From: Microcaldota archaeon
GTDB lineage: Archaea > Micrarchaeota > Micrarchaeia > Micrarchaeales > Micrarchaeaceae
NCBI GenBank assembly: GCA_021812205.1
Contig: JAKAOJ010000032.1
Location: forward strand, 1-5,113
Direction: 5' to 3'
Length of the DNA: 5,113 bases
Positions 1-3,751 of the stretch are shown here, in pieces. A model generated the notes under the pieces. It was not told where the DNA came from. It worked only from the letters and a program-made list of their open reading frames with translations, and searched no databases. Both the position numbers and the translations under genes were made by a program. Numbering within the stretch: the stretch's first letter is position 1; the number at the start of each line of letters is the position of its first letter.

Positions 1-723
1 GGTCACCTTGTTGTCGAAAGAGATGTTGCTGAGCTCAAGCTCGTCCTTTATCACGTCGAGCTTGAAGTCACGGTGGTTCTGCGCAAAGATTGCAAGCTGC
101 GTTCCAAATGCGCCGTCCACTATTCCAGGATTGAAGACTTTTACCTTGTGCTTGTATGCCTGCCTGAGTATCGAACCTTCGTCCTTCATCCGCTTGCCGA
201 ATTCGTATATAAGCTCGGACGGGCTGTATTCCTTCTTGTAGTCCTTGGATGAATAGATGTCACCCATTATCTTCTCGAAAGAGTCTTCGAGCATCTTGCC
301 GTATTCCTTGTTTTCTATGAATATATTGCCGAGGCGGTAGATCCCCATTGAGTGCAGCTTTGTGTCGTCTGCGTTGAACGTGCCAATGCTGTACTTGCCC
401 CCGAACGCGCGAGCTATGTCGTGATCCAGCGTGCCGCACGTGGTTATTATAGCGTCGAAATGCTTGACCATGCTGGCCAGGACCCCGCGCAGCCCTGTGG
501 AGACTATGTCGGCAGGGAATGAAAGGAAGTTGAAAGATTCCTTGTCTGCGAGCATGTCTCGCACTATCTCTATCCCGTCCGCCATGTGCTGGCCGGAGAA
601 GCCGCCCATCTTCTGCATCGCACGCGCAAGCTCGGAAACCTTCATCCCTGTTTTCAGCTTAATGTCCATTACGCCCTCTCTAAGCAGCGCGTCCTTCACA
701 GTGCCGTTGTTTTTCTTTGGCAT
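1..723 (-). CDS. dys: Deoxyhypusine synthase, N-terminal 241 residues (C-terminus beyond window)
   Basis: Deoxyhypusine synthase uses NAD+ and spermidine to put an aminobutyl group on a lysine of initiation factor aIF5A, the first step of hypusine formation, in the cytoplasm. Translation of the minus strand from the ATG at 721-723 stays open to the window edge. The best family marker is ITTCGTLDHDIAR at residues 93-105, matching the conserved TTAG..E.D segment of the enzyme. Before it, the stretch around residues 66-79 (FLSFPADIVSTGLR) matches the family's nucleotide-binding region. Near residues 198-209, NPGIVDGAFGTQ matches the SPALTDGSLGD region of the eukaryotic enzyme. The catalytic lysine lies further on, outside the window, so activity cannot be judged here. 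An AGGTG ribosome binding site at 729-733, five bases from the ATG, supports this start. The family includes homospermidine-synthase-like paralogues, so the exact reaction is a family-level inference. Confidence 0.93.
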   Translation of the reverse strand, partial: MPKKNNGTVKDALLREGVMDIKLKTGMKVSELARAMQKMGGFSGQHMADGIEIVRDMLADKESFNFLSFPADIVSTGLRGVLASMVKHFDAIITTCGTLDHDIARAFGGKYSIGTFNADDTKLHSMGIYRLGNIFIENKEYGKMLEDSFEKIMGDIYSSKDYKKEYSPSELIYEFGKRMKDEGSILRQAYKHKVKVFNPGIVDGAFGTQLAIFAQNHRDFKLDVIKDELELSNISFDNKVT

Positions 724-728
724 ATTAG

Positions 729-733
729 CACCT
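729..733 (-). promoter_or_regulatory. Ribosome binding site of deoxyhypusine synthase
   Basis: On the minus strand AGGTG stands five bases before the ATG at 723-721. It matches the archaeal anti-Shine-Dalgarno target GGAGGTGATC. It fixes the start and indicates a leadered transcript for this gene. Confidence 0.7.
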
Positions 734-757
734 GTCAACGAAAAAATTCGTAATACG

Positions 758-773
758 GCTTCGGCGGCGAAGC
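758..773. repeat. Perfect inverted repeat next to the shared TATA box
   Basis: GCTTCG (758-763) and CGAAGC (768-773) are exact reverse complements around a GCGG centre. The dyad abuts the TATA element: it occupies the BRE side for the plus-strand gene and lies between TATA box and transcription start for deoxyhypusine synthase. That location suits an operator able to affect both genes. As RNA it would fall mostly outside both predicted transcripts, so a DNA role is likelier than a hairpin role. No regulator is identified. Confidence 0.5.
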
Positions 774-786
774 TTTTATATCTTTT
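773..786. promoter_or_regulatory. Bidirectional TATA element of the divergent promoter
   Basis: The plus strand reads CTTTTATATCTTTT; the minus strand reads AAAAGATATAAAAG, so a TATA-like box is present in both directions. On the plus strand a purine-rich GCGAAG just upstream suits the archaeal BRE, and a start of transcription about 25 bases on falls near 803-806, right at the next gene's start. On the minus strand GGAAAAG is the BRE-like flank, and transcription would begin near 750, leaving a short leader for deoxyhypusine synthase. The box is seen in the sequence; use in both directions is inferred. Confidence 0.65.
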
Positions 787-811
787 CCAACATATAGCAA
801 CAGGCGTGAGG

Positions 812-1417
812 ATGCTTGGTTCGGTGGCCATCCCGAAACTCAGACCAATGCCCTTTGCGCACTCACCTTCTCCTTTGCAGCAGGAAGACGACAAGCCGGC
901 TTCAGGGCTTGAAGCGCTTGCAATCGAATCGCTCAAGAGGCTGGGCATTGGGCACACCCACAACAAGTTCTACTTCCCTATTGAGATAGACGGCGAGCAG
1001 GCAGCATACACGCCTGATTTTGTGCTGGAGCTCAAGCATGACGGCAGGCAGGTTCTGCTGGAGACCCACAGGAGCAGCCTATTCAATGTAGATGACATGA
1101 ACAAGCTCGCTGCCTTTATGGATTCGGAATATAAGCAAGACTATTACCTTATAATAGCGACTGTCGTGAAGCCCAGGAAGCCTAACAAGGCAAAGATAAA
1201 CATGCACCTGCACGGCTTCAACAGGCAGAAGATAGCCGACGAGATCTGGTATATGGTAGACATGCACAGCGATGACCTGCCATACCGCGGACTCACGAAG
1301 CCGGTATGCCTCGGCGACCAGCTTGACGGCTTGCTGACGCGGTTGGGCGCAATGGACGATTTGCAGCCAATGCGCATGCCGCATGGGGTGGAGCTTCGCA
1401 CTCTCGCACCGCAATAA
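812..1417 (+). CDS. Uncharacterised 201-residue protein with a PD-(D/E)XK-nuclease-like core
   Basis: I do not recognise a named family. Residues 1-30 are proline-rich and probably flexible. Residues 31-46 (SGLEALAIESLKRLGI) look like the opening helix of a restriction-endonuclease-like fold, with E34 and E39 as candidate acidic residues. YTPDF (66-70) then gives the PD motif with D69, and a strand ending LLETH (82-86) supplies E84, with H86 where the motif normally has lysine. A helix (95-104) and the hydrophobic strand YYLIIATVV (111-119) follow, as in that fold. The C-terminal third has an amphipathic segment (about 142-152) and no recognised motif; I see no signal peptide or membrane segment. 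The open frame extends upstream to 431, but that part is antisense to deoxyhypusine synthase and contains the promoter. The ATG at 812 lies about 30 bases after the TATA box, implying a nearly leaderless mRNA; the in-frame GTG at 806 is an alternative. It could be a DNA-binding or nuclease-derived housekeeping protein. The gene is likely real; its function is unknown. Confidence 0.72.
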   Translation: MLGSVAIPKLRPMPFAHSPSPLQQEDDKPASGLEALAIESLKRLGIGHTHNKFYFPIEIDGEQAAYTPDFVLELKHDGRQVLLETHRSSLFNVDDMNKLAAFMDSEYKQDYYLIIATVVKPRKPNKAKINMHLHGFNRQKIADEIWYMVDMHSDDLPYRGLTKPVCLGDQLDGLLTRLGAMDDLQPMRMPHGVELRTLAPQ

Positions 1418-1418
1418 C

Positions 1419-1435
1419 TTTTTATTTCTTTATAG
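1419..1435 (+). promoter_or_regulatory. Putative ftsZ promoter (TATA-like)
   Basis: Directly after the stop of the preceding gene lies TTTTTATTTCTTTATAG, with two overlapping TATA-like candidates (1419-1427 and 1428-1435). Transcription starting about 25 bases downstream would give ftsZ a leader of roughly 15-25 bases. This suggests ftsZ can be transcribed separately from the gene 56 bases upstream, although read-through is possible. Confidence 0.5.
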
Positions 1436-1462
1436 AGCATCTACTACCGGCGACGAAGCGTT

Positions 1463-1472
1463 GTGGTAATCC
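1463..1472 (+). promoter_or_regulatory. Ribosome binding site of ftsZ
   Basis: GTGGTAATCC differs at only two positions from GAGGTGATCC, the complement of the archaeal 16S rRNA 3' end. Its GGTAA core is about four bases from the ATG at 1474, supporting that start. Confidence 0.5.
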
Positions 1473-1473
1473 T

Positions 1474-2562
1474 ATGGTAGTGGCCAGTGTTGACGACGAG
1501 GACATTTTGAGGTTCATTGAGAGTGCAAAGCCCAAGATTTATGTTGTTGGGACAGGCGGCAGCGGCAGCAACACCATAACCAGGCTGGCGTCCCTCGGCC
1601 TGGACGGGGCCATGCTTGTGGCCATGAACACTGACGCACCCCACCTGATAAAGACGACTGCAGAGCGCAAGCTGCTGCTCGGCAAAAAGATAACGAAAGG
1701 CCTCGGGGCCGGAAGCGACATAAAGGTCGGCGAGGAGGCCGCAATGGAGAGCAAGGACGAGATAAGGCACTTGCTTGGAGATGCAAACCTTGTCTTCATC
1801 ACATGCGGGCTCGGCGGGGGCACGGGAACAGGATCTGTGAGCACGATAGCCCATGAGGCTAAGGAAGCCGGCGCGCTCACTGTCGCAATAGTGACCTTGC
1901 CTTTCTCGAGCGAGGGCAAGACCCGCATGAGGAACGCGCTTGAGGGCCTTAGCAGGCTGAAGAAGGTGGCGGATACAGTGATAATAATTCACAATGACAA
2001 GCTTCTTTCCGTTGCTCCTGACCTTCCGCTCAACATGGCCTTCAGGGTTTCGGATGAGGTGCTGGCAAGCGCCACAAAGGGCATTGTCGAGATGGTGACA
2101 AAACCAGGCATGGTGAACATAGACTTCGCCGACCTTAAGACCGTGCTGAAGGACTCAGGCTACGCTGTGATAGGCACGGGCGAAGGTGCAGCAACAGGAG
2201 GGGAAAGCAACCGCGCGCTGATAGCTTTGGAGAACGCGATAAAGAGCCCGATGCTGGATGCAGAGCTAGGCACCGCAAAGAAAGCGCTGATAAACATAAT
2301 CGGCGGCGACAGCCTGACGCTGCGCGAGGCAGAGGCGGTCTTCCAGGATGTGGCAGGGCGCATAGGCTCAGATGCAATGCTCAAGTGGGGAGCACGCATA
2401 GACGAGGAGATGCAGAAGGACGTCCTCAGGGTAATGATTGTAGTGAGCGGCGTCGAGTTCCCAGAATATACCGAGTCAGGCATAAACAAGACGATAAAGA
2501 AGCTGAATGAGCTAGACCTGGACGAGATGTTCGAGAAGGGGCAGCGCCCTGAATTGAGCTGA
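1474..2562 (+). CDS. ftsZ: Cell division protein FtsZ
   Basis: FtsZ is the tubulin-family GTPase that polymerises into the division ring at midcell. The 362-residue product has all core motifs. The first nucleotide loop is GTGGSGSN (26-33), the tubulin signature GGGTGTGS is at 114-121, the guanine/sugar-contact segment includes E147, G148 and R151, and the T7 synergy loop NIDFAD (215-220) carries D217 and D220, which complete the active site of the next subunit. GTP hydrolysis by polymerised FtsZ is therefore expected. After the core there is only a short charged tail ending LDLDEMFEKGQRPELS, with no long linker or bacterial-type C-terminal peptide, as in many archaeal FtsZs. The first loop has Ser where Asn is usual (GSGSN versus GSGNN/GGGNN). 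Whether it is FtsZ1 or FtsZ2 needs a tree. It stands alone on the plus strand with its own promoter-like box and converges on the ribosomal genes, rather than being followed by secE and nusG as in many archaea. Confidence 0.96.
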   Translation: MVVASVDDEDILRFIESAKPKIYVVGTGGSGSNTITRLASLGLDGAMLVAMNTDAPHLIKTTAERKLLLGKKITKGLGAGSDIKVGEEAAMESKDEIRHLLGDANLVFITCGLGGGTGTGSVSTIAHEAKEAGALTVAIVTLPFSSEGKTRMRNALEGLSRLKKVADTVIIIHNDKLLSVAPDLPLNMAFRVSDEVLASATKGIVEMVTKPGMVNIDFADLKTVLKDSGYAVIGTGEGAATGGESNRALIALENAIKSPMLDAELGTAKKALINIIGGDSLTLREAEAVFQDVAGRIGSDAMLKWGARIDEEMQKDVLRVMIVVSGVEFPEYTESGINKTIKKLNELDLDEMFEKGQRPELS

Positions 2563-2563
2563 A

Positions 2564-2581
2564 CCTTTCTTGCCTTTCTTG
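2564..2581 (+). terminator. Pyrimidine-rich tandem repeat after ftsZ, possible terminator
   Basis: One base after the ftsZ stop, CCTTTCTTG occurs twice in perfect tandem (2564-2572 and 2573-2581), followed by ATTT. Archaeal termination favours T-rich stretches in the non-template strand, and this lies in the 50-base gap between convergent genes. The T runs are only three bases long, so a strong terminator is doubtful. I see no convincing terminator for the opposite transcript. Confidence 0.35.
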
Positions 2582-2612
2582 ATTTGGGGCTGGAGAATAA
2601 GCAGCTGTGCTG

Positions 2613-2819
2613 TCACTTCTTTTCCTTGCGCTCCTTACCTTCCTTCACCTGGGCTGCAACCGCGGCCGCGGCTTTGCGTGCGCCTTTCACAGCCCTGTGG
2701 AGCACTATGTCATACTGGTAGCACTGGTTAGAGCAGTAGTAGTTGATCTTCCCGGTCCTGAATATATACATCAGGCCTGCGCCTCGCCTGAGTTCGTTAC
2801 CACAGTATGAGCACTTCAT
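2613..2819 (-). CDS. rpl24e: Large-subunit ribosomal protein L24e with divergent C-terminus
   Basis: L24e is a small zinc-binding protein of the archaeal/eukaryotic large ribosomal subunit. The 68-residue product begins MKCSYCGNEL and has the full Cys4 zinc ribbon: C3 and C6 in CSYC, and the CSNQC pair about 25 residues later. The middle (GAGLMYIFRTGKINYYCSNQC) follows the family pattern. After the zinc ribbon it departs from the usual basic ending containing RNPRKLKWT and runs instead into an Ala/Lys/Glu-rich helix-like tail (KAAAAVAAQVKEGKERKEKK). The ATG at 2819 is chosen over the in-frame TTG at 2822 because family members start MK.C and a GTGAT ribosome binding site at 2823-2827 precedes it by three bases. 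Only four bases separate it from the S28e stop, which lies inside that site, suggesting translational coupling. It is the last gene of the L7Ae-S28e-L24e cluster. Confidence 0.92.
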   Translation of the reverse strand: MKCSYCGNELRRGAGLMYIFRTGKINYYCSNQCYQYDIVLHRAVKGARKAAAAVAAQVKEGKERKEKK

Positions 2820-2822
2820 CAA

Positions 2823-2827
2823 ATCAC
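2823..2827 (-). promoter_or_regulatory. Ribosome binding site of L24e overlapping the S28e stop codon
   Basis: The minus strand reads GTGAT, three bases before the L24e ATG; the TGA within it is the S28e stop codon. This overlap suggests that terminating ribosomes reinitiate on L24e. Confidence 0.55.
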
Positions 2828-3111
2828 TTTACCCTTATCTCGCGCGCCTCGCGGCTGGTGTCTGGCAGACGGACCACGTCACCCTTCTTAATCGGGCCTA
2901 TGATATTGCGCCTTATTATGCGACCTTTGTCGTTGCCCTCCAGTATGCGGCACGATACCGAGTACACTTCGCCATACATGCCTGTCTTTGCTTTCTGGTT
3001 GACGTCGACGATTTCAGCCAGGAAGCCTGCAAGTTGCTGCGCTGCCGGCGCCTGCTGCTGCGGTGTCTCCGGCTTTGGCGCTTCTGGCTTCTGCGGCTTC
3101 TCGTCGGCCAT
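2824..3111 (-). CDS. rps28e: Small-subunit ribosomal protein S28e with N-terminal extension
   Basis: S28e is a small OB-fold protein of the archaeal/eukaryotic 30S/40S subunit, near the mRNA exit region. The product is 95 residues, against about 70 for typical archaeal members. The family core starts near residue 29 and is well conserved: TGMYGEV, then CRILEGNDKGRIIRRNIIGP, and the terminal signature SREAREIRVK. The excess is a low-complexity N-terminal segment (about residues 4-26) of Pro, Gln, Lys, Glu and Ala, probably disordered. No internal ATG lies between the extension and the core that would give a family-length start, and the segment stays in frame from the ATG at 3111, so the extension appears real. 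It follows L7Ae by 30 bases and precedes L24e by four, the conserved archaeal order. Confidence 0.95.
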   Translation of the reverse strand: MADEKPQKPEAPKPETPQQQAPAAQQLAGFLAEIVDVNQKAKTGMYGEVYSVSCRILEGNDKGRIIRRNIIGPIKKGDVVRLPDTSREAREIRVK

Positions 3112-3141
3112 GCAAATCAGCTAATAGATTATCACAGATCA

Positions 3142-3636
3142 TTACTGCTCGGCTGCCTCCTTTGCCTCTTCTGCCTTTGCCTTCTCGGCTGGCTTCGGCT
3201 CCTCTTTATGCTCAGGCTTGGGCTTCTTCTCCTGCTTAGGGGCCTGCTCCTTCTGCGGCTGCTCCTTCTTCTGCGAGGTGCCGGTGGTGCGCGCGACTAT
3301 GTCTTTTATTGCGCCTGCGGCGTTGCCCTGGCCTTCTATGGCGACTGCTGCACACTGGACACCGAGGCCAATCGCCTTGCCAAGCTCAAGCTTGCTCGGA
3401 ACATACGAGTACGGTATCTTCTTCTGCTCACAGACCATCGGGAGGTGCATTATCACTTCCTCAGGCTCTACGTCTTCCGCCATGACTACGAAGCTGGCGA
3501 GCCCGCGCTCTGCACTCTTCGTTGCCTCGTTGACGCCCTTCTTGAGCTTGCCGCTCTGCTTGACCATCTGCAGGGCCTCGTACGTCTTGTCTGCCACTTC
3601 CTTCGATACTTCGAATTTCACGTAGGATTTTGCCAT
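3142..3636 (-). CDS. rpl7ae: Ribosomal protein L7Ae with Lys/Glu/Pro-rich C-terminal tail
   Basis: L7Ae binds kink-turns in 23S rRNA and is also the core protein of C/D and H/ACA guide RNPs and of archaeal RNase P. The fold occupies residues 1-118. The RNA-binding motif reads KKGVNEATKSAERG (32-45; the usual form is KGTNETTK), and VPSKLELGKAIG (79-90) matches the conserved VPSK.ELG loop. Typical archaeal L7Ae is about 120 residues; this one has 164, with a Lys/Glu/Pro/Gln/Ala-rich tail from about 119 that is probably disordered. The ATG at 3636 is chosen over the in-frame GTG at 3645: the GTG forms part of an AAGGTG ribosome binding site, and MAKSYVKFEV fits the family start. It heads the L7Ae-S28e-L24e cluster, with a TATA box about 80 bases upstream and a leader that may be structured. 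Confidence 0.96.
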   Translation of the reverse strand: MAKSYVKFEVSKEVADKTYEALQMVKQSGKLKKGVNEATKSAERGLASFVVMAEDVEPEEVIMHLPMVCEQKKIPYSYVPSKLELGKAIGLGVQCAAVAIEGQGNAAGAIKDIVARTTGTSQKKEQPQKEQAPKQEKKPKPEHKEEPKPAEKAKAEEAKEAAEQ

Positions 3637-3642
3637 TCGCAA

Positions 3643-3668
3643 CACCTTGGTTCTTCACTTCATCGGTA
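3643..3668 (-). promoter_or_regulatory. L7Ae leader: ribosome binding site in a possible kink-turn-like fold
   Basis: On the minus strand TACC (3668-3665) can pair with GGTG (3646-3643), the ribosome binding site of L7Ae. Right after TACC comes GATGA, a three-base bulge followed by GA as in the bulged strand of a kink-turn; AA precedes GGTG on the other strand, where GA is standard. The inner stem is weak (GT with AC). The ribosome binding site is clear. The kink-turn is a hypothesis suggested by known L7Ae binding to its own leader in some archaea. Confidence 0.35.
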
Positions 3669-3736
3669 TTAGCATGAAAGAGAAGATGTCTAAGGACATA
3701 TTCCCCTGTTAAGCTATTTAAAGGTTGGTTCTTGAC
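3647..3736. repeat. Direct repeat flanking the L7Ae promoter and leader
   Basis: TTGGTTCTTCAC (plus strand, 3647-3658) and TTGGTTCTTGAC (3725-3736) match at 11 of 12 bases. One copy is just upstream of the L7Ae TATA box and the other lies in the leader next to the ribosome binding site. This may be a paired regulatory site or chance; no regulator is known from the sequence. Confidence 0.3.
3713..3722 (-). promoter_or_regulatory. TATA box of the L7Ae-S28e-L24e cluster
   Basis: The minus strand reads TTTAAATAGC, a good archaeal box-A match, in the 115-base gap between the aEF-2 stop and the L7Ae ATG. Transcription would start near 3690, giving a leader of about 50 bases. The ribosomal genes therefore probably do not depend on read-through from aEF-2. 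Confidence 0.65.
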
Positions 3737-3751
3737 CATGCAATAGCGGAA

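Noticed and set aside
431..811. N-terminal extension of the 201-residue protein back to 431
   Set aside because: It is antisense to well-supported deoxyhypusine synthase coding sequence up to 723 and then crosses the shared TATA box and dyad.
1444..1992. Minus-strand open frame opposite the 5' part of ftsZ
   Set aside because: Shadow of the ftsZ frame, with no ribosome binding site or motif.
2587..2615. Hairpin AGCA-GCTG-TGCT near 2600 as terminator of the ribosomal cluster
   Set aside because: Only four base pairs and no following T-tract on the minus strand.
2820..2822. TTG at 2822 as L24e start
   Set aside because: The next codon is an ATG that fits the family N-terminus and has proper ribosome binding site spacing.
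3000..3280. Pyrimidine-rich CTGCTG/CTTCTG repeats as a functional DNA repeat array
   Set aside because: They are explained by codons of the low-complexity ribosomal protein tails and have no regular period or spacer structure as in CRISPR.
3637..3645. GTG at 3645 as L7Ae start
   Set aside because: This GTG is part of the AAGGTG ribosome binding site serving the ATG at 3636.
2743..3672. Plus-strand open frame of 309 codons, Leu/Arg/Cys-rich
   Set aside because: It lies opposite S28e and L7Ae; its composition is the complement of their Lys/Glu/Ala/Pro-rich tails and it matches no family.
3461..3739. Minus-strand frame overlapping the L7Ae start and promoter
   Set aside because: It runs out of frame through L7Ae coding sequence and across the TATA box; its sequence is a frame-shifted L7Ae shadow.
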